From: Brevundimonas vesicularis
GTDB lineage: Bacteria; Pseudomonadota; Alphaproteobacteria; Caulobacterales; Caulobacteraceae
NCBI RefSeq assembly: GCF_014204545.1
Contig: NZ_JACHLJ010000001.1
Location: forward strand, 1,240,001-1,304,000
Reading direction: 5' to 3'
DNA: 64,000 nt
Shown one piece after another: positions 36,148 through 44,451 of the stretch; positions within the stretch are counted from its first letter, which is position 1, and the number at the start of each line of letters is the position of its first letter. Below the pieces are notes generated by a model. It saw nothing but the letters and a program-made list of their open reading frames with translations. It was not told the origin of the DNA and searched no databases. The translations under genes were made by a program, and so were the position numbers.

Positions 36148-37113
36148 CTAACCCCGCACCTTCAACATTCTCTGCGCCGCCTTCAGCACCCGCTCCCACG
36201 GCAGGTCCATCATATGCTGGATCGCCTGGTTCAGGCGCGGATCTAGCTTTTTGAACTCATCATAGGTGCGCGGCCCGCGCACGGCCTCGCCTTTCCAGGG
36301 TCCGCGCACGGTCTCGTCCGACGGTCCAAACACCGCCACCACCGGTGCGCCCGAGGCCACGGCCAGCTGGGTCCAGATCGAGTCCGCCCCGATGTACAGC
36401 ACTGACCTCGACAGGGCCGCGACCGTCTGCAGGCGCGTCAGCTTGCCCTGAAGCTCGATCACCCGCGCGCGCGGCACGGCGTAGCGGATCGTGTGCGCCG
36501 CCTCACGGTCGATCTCCTCGCCCACGATCATCAGCCGCCCGCCCGCCAGCGGCCCGTCGTCGGCCAGCAGTTTGGCCGCGACCTTAGCGTAGCGTTCGGC
36601 GGGCCAGCGCTTGCCCATCCATTCCACGCCCGGCCCGACCGCCAGGATCGGCCCATCTCCACCCGTCGCCGGGATCAACGCCTCGACCTGGGCCTGCGTC
36701 TCGTCCGAGACATAGAGTTTCGGCGCGGGGATCTCATCGGGTTCCAGCTTCAGCACCGCCGCCGCCGCTTCGACCGCGTGCAGACCGGGCTGATCCTTGC
36801 CCCGCACCGCGCGCTTGTGCCGCCTCAGCTTGCCCGACAGGTCCGAGCCGCGCATGTCCACGACCAGCCCCCATTTGGTCGCCCGCACCTGGTTCCACAG
36901 GGCGATCCATTCGAAATGGCCTTCGCGCTCCAGCACAATCAGCTTTGTCAGGCGCGGCGTATCGGCGAACAGCGGCGCGCTGGCGGCCGATCCGACGATG
37001 GTGAAGGTCGCGTGCGGCAGGCTTTCGACCAGATGCGCCAGCACTCCTGCGGACAGCACGGCGTCCTCGGCGTCCGCCTCGGCGATGTAAAGGATGGGAA
37101 ACCGCCCGATCAT
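36148..37113 (-). CDS. Glycosyltransferase family 9 (heptosyltransferase-like)
   Basis: The 321-residue protein matches ADP-heptose:LPS heptosyltransferase-type GT-B enzymes: GRFPILYIAEADAEDAVLS in place of the usual GDxxxxTP start, WGLVVDMRGSDLSGKLR, AVGPGVEWMGKRWPAERYA (nucleotide-sugar site) and VLYIGADSIWTQLAVASGAPVVAVFGPSDE in blocks near the C-terminus. It should act at the inner face of the membrane on lipopolysaccharide or another glycolipid, and the sugar cannot be told. It begins the run of minus-strand genes and is divergent from a small hypothetical gene. Confidence 0.9.
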   Translation of the reverse strand: MIGRFPILYIAEADAEDAVLSAGVLAHLVESLPHATFTIVGSAASAPLFADTPRLTKLIVLEREGHFEWIALWNQVRATKWGLVVDMRGSDLSGKLRRHKRAVRGKDQPGLHAVEAAAAVLKLEPDEIPAPKLYVSDETQAQVEALIPATGGDGPILAVGPGVEWMGKRWPAERYAKVAAKLLADDGPLAGGRLMIVGEEIDREAAHTIRYAVPRARVIELQGKLTRLQTVAALSRSVLYIGADSIWTQLAVASGAPVVAVFGPSDETVRGPWKGEAVRGPRTYDEFKKLDPRLNQAIQHMMDLPWERVLKAAQRMLKVRG

Positions 37114-37199
37114 CCGTTGACGGATACAGGGATTCTATCTGCGGTTCAGCGCCAAACGCGTGTTTCCACAGGAAGGCCCCATGCGCTACAGCGACGCGC

Positions 37200-37430
37200 A
37201 TGAGACAGACGCCCGACGCCGCCCCGGATCCAGAAGCCGCCGCCGCCCTTGAACGCTTCAAGGCCCAGCGCGTCACGGCCATCTATCGGCTGGACCTGAT
37301 CGCCAAGGGCGCCACCATTTCCTACGAGGACGGCACGCCCATCGACATGGCTTCCGAAAAGGCGCGACTAGAGGGGGTCGTCGCCGACATGGATCGCCGC
37401 ATCGCCCGGCTGGAGCGTTCAGCCGGGTGA
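37200..37430 (+). CDS. Small conserved hypothetical protein
   Basis: The 76-residue protein is hydrophilic and mostly helical, with an acidic-aliphatic N-terminus (DPEAAAALERFKAQRV), a short beta-like ISYEDGTPIDM and a C-terminal Arg/Leu helix (LEGVVADMDRRIARLERS) that could form a coiled coil. I do not recognise a domain with a function. Its stop overlaps the GTG of the following YkgJ-like gene by four bases (GTGA), so the two are cotranslated. The reading frame uses the GC-biased codons of the region, supporting a real gene. Confidence 0.72.
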   Translation: MRQTPDAAPDPEAAAALERFKAQRVTAIYRLDLIAKGATISYEDGTPIDMASEKARLEGVVADMDRRIARLERSAG

Positions 37431-37993
37431 GCCTGCCCCTCCTTCCCGGCCGGACCTGCGGCGGTTGCGTCGAATGCTGCCGGGTCATTCCGCTGAACCT
37501 GCCGGAACTGGCCAAGCCGACGGGCGAGCTGTGCGCCTATTGCGTCGACGGCGCCGGCTGTTCGGTCCACGCGATCCGGCCGAACACCTGCCGCATCTGG
37601 TTCTGCCTGTGGCGCGTGGTCGAGCTGTCCGACGACTGGAGGCCGGATCGCAGCGGCGTCATCGTCCGCCCCGACGGTGTCGAGGACGGGGTCATCACCC
37701 TGTATGTCCTGCGCCGCTCCGACTTCCTGGCCTCGCCCGACTTCTTCGTGACCGTCGCCGGCTGGATCGCGGAAGGGATCGAGGTGGCGCTCAGCATTCC
37801 CGGCCCCGTCGGCACCTATCCCGCCCGCGCCGTCGTCACCGACTGGCTGCGTCCGGCCATCGAGGATGGAGACACCGACGCCTTCACGACCCGCGTTTTG
37901 ATGTCCCTCGACACCCTGGCCGAACACGACTTCCAGCCGGACGGCGTCATCGCGCGATATGCGGTGACAACCCAGGATCAGCCCAAAGCTTAG
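37427..37993 (+). CDS. YkgJ-family cysteine cluster protein
   Basis: The 188-residue protein opens with CGGCVECC (Cys 11, 14, 17 and 18), and more Cys follow in CAYCVDGAGC and TCRIWFCLW. This is the CxxCxxCC zinc or iron-sulfur cluster pattern of the YkgJ (UPF0153) family. The biochemical role of the family is not established. The GTG start overlaps the preceding small gene; there is no ATG alternative upstream. It is cytosolic by sequence. Confidence 0.9.
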   Translation: MSLPLLPGRTCGGCVECCRVIPLNLPELAKPTGELCAYCVDGAGCSVHAIRPNTCRIWFCLWRVVELSDDWRPDRSGVIVRPDGVEDGVITLYVLRRSDFLASPDFFVTVAGWIAEGIEVALSIPGPVGTYPARAVVTDWLRPAIEDGDTDAFTTRVLMSLDTLAEHDFQPDGVIARYAVTTQDQPKA

Positions 37994-38060
37994 CCGATGC
38001 TTAAGTCCTTCGCCTTACGGTCCGATCCGTAACGCCGTCGCTGGAAAGGGCACGCCGTCG

Positions 38061-39449
38061 ATGCAGGCCTGGGACGCGCTGAAACGACCGATCTGGATGT
38101 TCGATCCGGTCGCCTTGCGCGGCGTCTACGCCAATGCGGCGGCACTCGACCTCTGGGGGTCCGACAATCTCGACGCCCTTCTGGCGCGCGATTTCAGCAA
38201 CGTGTCCCCCGCCGTCCTGGCCCGCACCGAGCGTCTGGCGCGCGAGACGGCCAATGGCGAGACCCTGACGGAAGACTGGACCTTCTATCCCCACGGTCGA
38301 CCACTGACGGTGTCGGCGGTGATCTCGACCTATCGCCTGACGGACGGCACGCCGGTTCTGCTATTCGAGGCGGCCCCCATTGCGGTCGAAAACGAAGAGC
38401 GTCGCGCGGTCGAGGCCCTGCGCCACACCTCGACGCTGATCACCCTGTTCGACAGCGAGGCCCGCCCGATCTTCTCCAACCCGTCGGCCTTCGCCGCCTA
38501 TGGATCGACGGCGCACCCCTTCGAGGCCCGTTTCGCCGAACCCGAGCGCGCCCAGCCCATGTTGGCGACCGCCCTGTCCGGCGCCGCGATCTCCGATGTC
38601 TGCGAGATCATCACGCGCGGAGGTGTGCGCTGGCACCATCTGGACGTTCGTCCCGTGACGGACCCCGTCACGGGCCATCTCGGCGTCTTGCTGAACGAGA
38701 TCGATGTGACCGACCGGGTCGAGGCCGAACAGGCCCGCGTCGCCGCCGAGCAGAAGACAGCGATGGCCGAGGCCCGGCAGAAGTTCCTGACGGACATGTC
38801 GCACGAACTGCGCACGCCCCTGAATGCGGTCATCGGCTTTTCCGACCTGTTGTCAAAAGCCGGCCTGTCCGAAGAACAAGCCGATCAGGTCGCCCGCATC
38901 AACGGCGCGGGCCAGCGACTGCTGTCCGTCGTCAACAACATGATCGACCTGTCGGCCGACAACGTCGTTCCCCTGTCGCCCCAAGAGACGACGGCCGAGC
39001 CTAGCCCTCCAGCGAACGAGGACGCTTCCGCCCTGCGCGTCCTCTATGTCGACGATCACGACAGCAACCGCGCCCTGGTCATGGCGGTGATGACGGCCCA
39101 GGGCATCCTTTGCGCCACCGCCAATGACGGGGAACAGGGCGTCGAGGCCGCGCGCACCGGCGAGTGGGACGTGATCCTGATGGACGTCCAGATGCCGGTC
39201 ATGGACGGCGTCGAGGCGACGCGCGCCATCCGCGCCCTGCCCGGCGTGGTGGGGCGCACGCCGATCCTGGCCCTGACCGCCAACACCCTGCCGGAACAAC
39301 TGATCCAGTACGAACAGGCCGGCATGGACGACTGCATCGCCAAGCCCATGAACATCGTCGATCTGGTCATGCGCGTCACCGCCTGGGGCGCCAGCGACTG
39401 GCGCACCTTCGATCCCCGCCTTGAAGACGCGGCGGCCGCTGTCGCCTAA
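38061..39449 (+). CDS. PAS-HisKA-REC protein lacking the HATPase domain
   Basis: The 462-residue cytosolic protein has a PAS-like N-terminus (about 1-105), a second PAS-like segment (about 115-220), a coiled coil (220-240) and a HisKA dimerisation helix pair with the phospho-acceptor His248 in [15 protein letters not shown]. After the second helix (to about 298) there is only a Pro-rich linker of about 25 residues before a complete receiver domain: acidic Asp331-Asp332, phospho-acceptor Asp375 in LMDVQMPVMDG, and Lys in CIAKPMN. The N, G1 and G2 boxes of the kinase ATPase are absent. It therefore cannot autophosphorylate alone and may pass phosphate between other proteins or act as an inhibitor. 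It is not obviously cotranscribed with neighbours. Confidence 0.92.
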   Translation: MQAWDALKRPIWMFDPVALRGVYANAAALDLWGSDNLDALLARDFSNVSPAVLARTERLARETANGETLTEDWTFYPHGRPLTVSAVISTYRLTDGTPVLLFEAAPIAVENEERRAVEALRHTSTLITLFDSEARPIFSNPSAFAAYGSTAHPFEARFAEPERAQPMLATALSGAAISDVCEIITRGGVRWHHLDVRPVTDPVTGHLGVLLNEIDVTDRVEAEQARVAAEQKTAMAEARQKFLTDMSHELRTPLNAVIGFSDLLSKAGLSEEQADQVARINGAGQRLLSVVNNMIDLSADNVVPLSPQETTAEPSPPANEDASALRVLYVDDHDSNRALVMAVMTAQGILCATANDGEQGVEAARTGEWDVILMDVQMPVMDGVEATRAIRALPGVVGRTPILALTANTLPEQLIQYEQAGMDDCIAKPMNIVDLVMRVTAWGASDWRTFDPRLEDAAAAVA

Positions 39450-39499
39450 ATTCGGCGCGGCGCCTTCTGAAGCCACGCCGTCGGCCCTATCTTGGCCCC

Positions 39500-40303
39500 A
39501 TGCCCATCGCCCGCCTCGACAGCCGCGCCCTGATCTCTGTCACGGGCGAGGATGCGCAACCCTTCCTGCACAACCTGCTGACCCAGGATGTGGAGACGCT
39601 GACCGACGGCGAACTACGCTTCGGCGCCCTGTTGTCGCCGCCCGGTCGGCTGTTGTTCGACCTGTTTCTTCTGGGACAGGCTGACGGCGTCGTTCTGGAT
39701 GTCGCCGCCGAGCGACGCGACGCCCTGATCCAGCGCCTGTCGATGTACAGGCTGCGCGCCAAGGTTCAGGTCGCCGCCGACGACCGCCCGGTCTTCGCCG
39801 CCTGGCCCGAGGCCTCCGCCGGCTTTATCCCCGACCCCCGCACGCCGATGATAGGCGGCCGCCTCTATGGCGAAGCGACGGCGGACGCCGCCGAGACCGA
39901 CTACGACGCCCACCGTCTGTCCGTTGGCCTGCCCGATCCGACCGCCGACGCGCCCCAGGACAAGACCTATCCGATCGAGGCCGACTTCGACCTGCTGAAC
40001 GGCATCGATTTCCAGAAGGGCTGTTTCGTCGGCCAGGAAACGACCTCGCGCATGAAGCGCCGGGGCACGATCAAGAACCGGATGCTGCCGCTGGACTTCG
40101 ACGGCCCGCCCCCCGCCTTCGGCGCCGAGGTGCTGAAGGGCGAACTGCGCGCGGGCGAGATCCTCTCGGGTCAGGACGGTTCGGTCATGGCCCTGCTGCG
40201 CATCGACCGCCTCGACGGCGACCTGACCGTTGACGGCCGCCCGGTGCGCTTGCGCAAACCCGCCTGGATGGGCGACGACGTTCTCCCCTCCTCGAACGCG
40301 TGA
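39500..40303 (+). CDS. ygfZ: Folate-binding CAF17/YgfZ-type protein
   Basis: The 267-residue protein resembles the GcvT fold but belongs to the YgfZ/COG0354 family, which uses folate to maintain Fe-S enzymes. The signature KGCFVGQE begins at Lys173, with the conserved Cys175. The N-terminal DSRALISVTGEDAQPFLHNLLTQDV and GRLLFDLFL are typical. It is 50 bases after the HisKA-REC gene, and 7 bases separate it from the next SDR gene, so ygfZ and the SDR are probably cotranscribed. Confidence 0.95.
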   Translation: MPIARLDSRALISVTGEDAQPFLHNLLTQDVETLTDGELRFGALLSPPGRLLFDLFLLGQADGVVLDVAAERRDALIQRLSMYRLRAKVQVAADDRPVFAAWPEASAGFIPDPRTPMIGGRLYGEATADAAETDYDAHRLSVGLPDPTADAPQDKTYPIEADFDLLNGIDFQKGCFVGQETTSRMKRRGTIKNRMLPLDFDGPPPAFGAEVLKGELRAGEILSGQDGSVMALLRIDRLDGDLTVDGRPVRLRKPAWMGDDVLPSSNA

Positions 40304-40310
40304 GTCTCGT

Positions 40311-41069
40311 ATGAAGATCGCAGATCAGATCGTCCTCGTCACCGGCGGGGCGCGCGGCGTTGGCGCCGCCTGCGTCCGCGCCTTCGCCCATGGAGGCGCT
40401 CGCGTCGTCATCAACTGGAGGAACAGCGGCGAGGCCGCGAACGCCTTGGCCGCCGAGATCGGCGAGCGCGCCCTCGCCCTCCAGGCCGACGTGACCGACC
40501 GCGCCGCGGTGGACGCCATGGTTGCGGCCGCGCAAGGCCGTTTCGGCGCCCCCGTCACCACCGTCATCAACAACGCCCTGGACTACAGCTTCAACGGCGA
40601 CGCCCGGTCCCAGATGACCGCCATCGGCTGGGACGAGATGGATCGCCAGTTCTCGACCGTCGTGCGCGGCGCCCTGAACCTGATCCAGGCGACCGCGCCC
40701 GGCATGGCCGCGGCCCGGTTCGGCCGCATCGTCAACATCGGCACCAACCTGTTCCAGAATCCGGTCGTGCCCTACCACGACTACACCGCCGCCAAGGCCG
40801 CCCTGCTCAGCCTGACCCGCACCGCCGCCGGCGACCTCGGCCCTGACGGCGTCACCGTCAACATGGTCTCGGGCGGTCTCCTGCGCACCACCGACGCCAG
40901 CGCCGCCACGCCAGAGGCTGTGTTCGACCTGATCGCCGGCATGACCCCGCTGCGCAGCGTCACGACCCCGCAAGAGTTCGCCGACGCCGTCCTCTTCTTC
41001 GCCTCCCCCTGGAGCCGCGCGGTCACCGGCCAGAACCTGGTCGTGGACGGCGGATTGGTCCGGGACTGA
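40311..41069 (+). CDS. SDR-family oxidoreductase (FabG-like 3-oxoacyl-reductase)
   Basis: The 252-residue classical short-chain dehydrogenase has TGGARGVG near residues 12-19, NNALDYSFNGD in place of NNAG, YHDYTAAKAAL with catalytic Tyr and Lys, and the C-terminal GQNLVVDGGLVRD characteristic of FabG-like enzymes. The ATG at 40311 was chosen because it gives the expected N-terminus; the frame upstream is the shadow of ygfZ. Substrate is unknown. It follows ygfZ after 7 bases and ends just before the 41081-41225 repeat. Confidence 0.93.
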   Translation: MKIADQIVLVTGGARGVGAACVRAFAHGGARVVINWRNSGEAANALAAEIGERALALQADVTDRAAVDAMVAAAQGRFGAPVTTVINNALDYSFNGDARSQMTAIGWDEMDRQFSTVVRGALNLIQATAPGMAAARFGRIVNIGTNLFQNPVVPYHDYTAAKAALLSLTRTAAGDLGPDGVTVNMVSGGLLRTTDASAATPEAVFDLIAGMTPLRSVTTPQEFADAVLFFASPWSRAVTGQNLVVDGGLVRD

Positions 41070-41080
41070 AATGATGACCG

Positions 41081-41225
41081 TCTCCTCCCTATCGCGTAGC
41101 GATGGGGAGGTGGCGCGGCGCTCTTGCGCCGTGACGGAGGGGCTTTCAGCCGCCTCACCGCCGCCTGTGGGACTTCATAGAGCCTCTCCACCGCTTTGCG
41201 GTCCCCCTCCCCATTCCTTGGGGAG
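41081..41225. repeat. Intergenic palindromic repeat element
   Basis: The element starts with a 12-bp hairpin, CCTCCCTATCGC/GCGATGGGGAGG (41084-41095 and 41099-41110), and ends with CTCCCC/GGGGAG (41207-41212 and 41220-41225). Its two halves also face each other as GGGGAGG-TGG against CCA-CC...CCCTCCCC. The motif family (CTCCCCATCGC...GATGGGGAGGTGGC) is frequent between genes in Caulobacterales and relatives. It lies 12 bases after the SDR stop, so it may also stop transcription. Confidence 0.7.
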
Positions 41226-41563
41226 AAGACGAGAGACATCCTATTTATGCAGAATATTTTAGAGAAATTCAGTCGCTTGGCTTCCTCCAGCGTCAATCGA
41301 CCATCCCGCCACCAAACGCCCCTACAATGCGCAGGTTTACGACCGGGGGAGACGAAGACTTGGATCCATTGGACTGTTTTCCAGCGTCCAACCTCACGCC
41401 TCGAAATTGCACTTCCTTGCACTTTGCACGCGTTCTTGAGGTGCAGTGCAATTCCGCCCGCGCCCCGAGATTAGACGAATTAGATACTTTAGACGGTGTT
41501 TTTCCTTCCCCGCTCTCGACGCCCGGCCTTCCCCGAAACCACCCATACGGCCACCTTCATCCC
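41226..41563. other. Gene-free AT-richer stretch with TTGCAC repeats upstream of tag
   Basis: These 338 bases have lower GC than the surroundings and no convincing gene. They contain a cluster of TTGCAC/GTGCAA motifs at 41405-41453 with perfect 9-bp outer arms AATTGCACT and AGTGCAATT, and a smaller TTGGAC/GTCCAA dyad at 41369-41391. The promoter of tag should lie here. Confidence 0.5.
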
Positions 41564-42160
41564 ATGACCGACTCACATGCTGAAGGCCGCTGCGGCTGGT
41601 GCGGGACCGACCCCCTCTATGTCGCCTATCACGACACCGAATGGGGCGTGCCCGAGCGCGATCCCCGCGCCCTGTGGGAAAAGCTGGTGCTCGACGGCTT
41701 CCAGGCCGGTCTCGCCTGGATCACCATCCTCAGAAAACGCGAAGGCATCCGCGACGCCTTCGATGGTTTCGATCCCGAGATCGTCGCCCGCTACGACGAG
41801 GCCGATATCGAGCGCCTGCTGAATGATCCGCGCATTATCCGCTCGCGCGCCAAGATCAACGCCGCCATTCGGGGCGCCCAGATCTGGCTCCCGATGCGCG
41901 ATGATGGTGAAGACTTCTCCGCCTGGCTGTGGTCCTTCGTCGGCGGCGAACCGATCCAGACCCCCTACGCCGACTATCGCCAGGCCCCGACCCAGACCGA
42001 CCAATCCGTCGCCATGGCCAAGGCGCTGAAGAAGCGCGGCTTCAACTTCTGCGGCCCGGTCATCGTCTATGCCTTCATGCAGGCCGTCGGCATGGTCAAC
42101 GATCACCAGACGACCTGCTTCCGTCACGCCCAGGTTCGTGCGATGGCGAGCCATGGCTAA
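41564..42160 (+). CDS. tag: DNA-3-methyladenine glycosylase I
   Basis: The 198-residue repair enzyme removes 3-methyladenine from DNA. The zinc and base-pocket motif appears at the start: [19 protein letters not shown], and the later zinc ligands are His and Cys in [32 protein letters not shown] is the central helix-hairpin-helix region of the Tag family. The ATG at 41564 gives the expected N-terminus; the frame upstream is non-coding. The stop overlaps rnhB by 8 bases. The gene lies downstream of an operator-like cluster, but I see no LexA or Ada box. Confidence 0.96.
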   Translation: MTDSHAEGRCGWCGTDPLYVAYHDTEWGVPERDPRALWEKLVLDGFQAGLAWITILRKREGIRDAFDGFDPEIVARYDEADIERLLNDPRIIRSRAKINAAIRGAQIWLPMRDDGEDFSAWLWSFVGGEPIQTPYADYRQAPTQTDQSVAMAKALKKRGFNFCGPVIVYAFMQAVGMVNDHQTTCFRHAQVRAMASHG

Positions 42161-42794
42161 AGCCCCCGCAAATTCGAAAGCTTTCCCGACCCTCGCGCTG
42201 GAAACGCTGCTGATGCAGCGGGTCAATGGTCACGTCTGCGGCGTGGACGAGGCCGGGCGTGGCCCCTGGGCCGGGCCGGTTTCGGCGGCGGCCGTGATCC
42301 TGAACCCTGACGACCTCCCGCCCGGCATCGACGATTCCAAGGCCCTGACCGAAAAGCGCCGCGCCGCGCTGGAGCCCGAGATCAAGGCCCGCGCCGTCGC
42401 CTGGGGCGTCGGCTTCGCCTCGGTGGACGAGATCGAGGAACTGAACATCCTGCACGCCACGGGTCTGGCCATGTGCCGCGCCATCGAGGCCTTGGAGGTC
42501 CAGCCGGTCGCCGCCCTGGTCGACGGCAACTATCGCTTCAAGCTTCCCTGCGAAATCCAGACGGTCGTCGGCGGCGACGGGTTGTCGCTATCCATCGCGG
42601 CGGCCTCGATCCTGGCCAAGACGGCGCGGGACCGGTTGATGATCGATCTGGATGCCCAATACCCCGGCTACGGCTTCGCCAGCCACAAGGGCTACAACGC
42701 CCCGATCCACCAGAACGCCTTGAAAACCCTGGGCCCCTGCCCCGCCCACCGGCGCAGCTGGTCGCCGATCAAGGCGCTGTTGCAGGAGGCCTGA
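42153..42794 (+). CDS. rnhB: Ribonuclease HII
   Basis: The 213-residue cytosolic nuclease cuts RNA in RNA-DNA hybrids and single ribonucleotides in DNA. The [14 protein letters not shown] motif holds catalytic Asp32 and Glu33, and further acids lie in LVDGNYRF and TARDRLM. Length is normal. The ATG at 42153 overlaps the end of tag by 8 bases, which couples two DNA-repair genes. It converges on a small minus-strand gene 8 bases away with no clear terminator between. Confidence 0.97.
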   Translation: MAKAPANSKAFPTLALETLLMQRVNGHVCGVDEAGRGPWAGPVSAAAVILNPDDLPPGIDDSKALTEKRRAALEPEIKARAVAWGVGFASVDEIEELNILHATGLAMCRAIEALEVQPVAALVDGNYRFKLPCEIQTVVGGDGLSLSIAAASILAKTARDRLMIDLDAQYPGYGFASHKGYNAPIHQNALKTLGPCPAHRRSWSPIKALLQEA

Positions 42795-42801
42795 CGCCGT
42801 C

Positions 42802-43080
42802 TCAGATGTGCAGGAAGCCGCCCAGCAGCGCGCCCATCAGGGCCGCCACAGCCGCCCCGGCGATCGCCATCATCCAGCGCGGGGGCGGCGCCACCTCGGG
42901 CTCGACGTCGATCTGCTCGATGGGTTGAGCAGCTTCGACCGGCCGCGTGTAACGCGCGGCGTTGTGGGTGAAGGTCGCATCCGCCGTCCGCGGCGCCCAC
43001 GAACGCGGCTCAGCCGCCGGACGGACGCGGTAGTCGTCGGGGCGATCGGTCTTGGGGGCGGTGTACGGGTGCGGTTGCAT
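42802..43080 (-). CDS. Small C-terminally anchored membrane protein
   Basis: The 92-residue protein is hydrophilic and Pro/Arg-rich for about 65 residues (PHPYTAPKTDRPDDYRVRP) and ends in one hydrophobic helix (MMAIAGAAVAALMGALLGGFLHI). It would sit in the inner membrane with its N-terminal part in the cytoplasm. I recognise no family. The frame follows the GC-rich codon pattern of the region and fills the gap between rnhB and the methylase gene, which supports it as real. Confidence 0.65.
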   Translation of the reverse strand: MQPHPYTAPKTDRPDDYRVRPAAEPRSWAPRTADATFTHNAARYTRPVEAAQPIEQIDVEPEVAPPPRWMMAIAGAAVAALMGALLGGFLHI

Positions 43081-43142
43081 AGTCCCACAACGGCACGCAG
43101 CGATTCGCGTTCCGCCCTACCCTCCGTTGTTTTCGTTGGTGT

Positions 43143-44180
43143 CTATGCGGCCACGGGCAAGGAGACCGGCCGCTCTGTCACCACGAACAGGTGCTCGACA
43201 TTCTTGAGCCGCCCCACCTGCCCGACCTTCTCGCCCTTGGGATTATGGATCCCGATCCGGGCGCCGACGTATCGCGGATGCGCCACCTCAAGGACCTGCA
43301 CATGACCCCGCGCCGAAAGCATCTCGACCAGGTCGGCGCGGCTCAGATACCCCTCGTCGTTGAAGCTGACGATCAGGTTCGGCGCCTTGACCCGCTCGAT
43401 CACGGTCCGCAGCGCCGGGCCGATACCGGGCCGGCTGTTGAAGGCGCTCTTGCGCGTCCTCACGTCCACCCGCTTGTTGGCGACCCCATAGGTCTCGGGC
43501 CGGTCCCACAGCACCAGGCTTTCCCAGCAATGGTAGTTGCCCAGATAGGAATGCTGGTTGTAGGGCGGGTCCAGATAAACCAGGTCCGCCTCGACCTGTT
43601 CGGCGATCTCGACCGCATCGCCCTGCGTCGCGCGGCACGGCCCGTCCACGGCCGGGACCAGATCCGGCGTGCGCAACTCCAGCGTCTTCAGCGCCCTCGG
43701 CGCCCACTGCTTCATATAGGCCATCTGAACGCCGGCGGTGGAATCCACCCGATCCGCCGCCTCCATCAGGCTGACCAGAGCGATGGCCTTCAGCTCCGGC
43801 TCCAGCCCCATGGCCTCAATCCGGTCGCGCATGGCGTCGATCCGCGCCCCGTTGTCCGGGTGGAAATACCGCGCATCCTGACAAAACGCCTGGGTGAACC
43901 AGCCCGCCTCGGGCTTCACCGTCCGCAACTCGGCCAGCACGACCTCGACCCGCTCGACCCACCGCTCTCGATCCGCCTGGACATAGGTCGTCGCCAGGGC
44001 GTGGGCATAGGCGTTCAGGTCGTTCGACCGCACCTGAAACCCCTGCTTCTTCAAGGCGTGCCCGACCCGCGCCGTGCCTGAAAACAGATCGCACACCCGC
44101 CCGCCCTGCGGCAGCACCCCCGCCACCGCACCCGTCACATGCCCCAGCAAGGCGCGCTTGGAGCCGATATATTTGATCAT
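43143..44180 (-). CDS. DNA adenine methylase (D12-class N6-adenine methyltransferase)
   Basis: The 345-residue enzyme has the Dam-like order of motifs: N-terminal IKYIGSKR, the AdoMet site DLFSGTARVG (residues 31-40) and the catalytic DPPYN at 204-208. A target-recognition region lies between them. It should transfer methyl groups from AdoMet to adenine N6 in a specific DNA site that cannot be read here. The ATG at 44180 gives MIKYIG, the usual start. No restriction endonuclease gene is adjacent, so it is a solitary methylase in this window. It is different from the CcrM type (GANTC), whose motif order differs. Confidence 0.9.
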   Translation of the reverse strand: MIKYIGSKRALLGHVTGAVAGVLPQGGRVCDLFSGTARVGHALKKQGFQVRSNDLNAYAHALATTYVQADRERWVERVEVVLAELRTVKPEAGWFTQAFCQDARYFHPDNGARIDAMRDRIEAMGLEPELKAIALVSLMEAADRVDSTAGVQMAYMKQWAPRALKTLELRTPDLVPAVDGPCRATQGDAVEIAEQVEADLVYLDPPYNQHSYLGNYHCWESLVLWDRPETYGVANKRVDVRTRKSAFNSRPGIGPALRTVIERVKAPNLIVSFNDEGYLSRADLVEMLSARGHVQVLEVAHPRYVGARIGIHNPKGEKVGQVGRLKNVEHLFVVTERPVSLPVAA

Positions 44181-44285
44181 GACACGGCCCGACTCATCAC
44201 GGCAGCATAGCCGGTTGCAGCGAAGCGCGAGAGAGTGGTCGACCTTACTTTGGGAGGCCTGCAGACCCGGGTGCATCGAGCCCTC

Positions 44286-44326
44286 GCAAAAACGCGCAAG
44301 GCCGCCGTCCCGAAGGATGACGGCCT
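44286..44326 (-). terminator. Rho-independent terminator of the TonB receptor gene
   Basis: On the minus strand GAGGCCGTCATCC and GGACGGCGGCCTT pair around TTCG-like loop bases, and are followed by GCGCGTTTTTGCG. It lies about 125 bases after the TonB receptor stop at 44452 and before the methylase gene. Confidence 0.6.
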
Positions 44327-44451
44327 CGGCTGTGTTCACGGTTCTTAGCGGAATTCGCCCCTTGGCAGATCAAGCGAAAGTGCCAAAGGCTCTAGGTCTC
44401 ACACCGAAGGCTTAAGGCCTACGGGCGATGCGCCCGGAGGCCTGATCTCGA

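Noticed and set aside
41070..41422. Minus-strand frame running from 41422 across the repeat
   Set aside because: It crosses the palindromic repeat and the antisense of the SDR gene, and no domain is recognisable.
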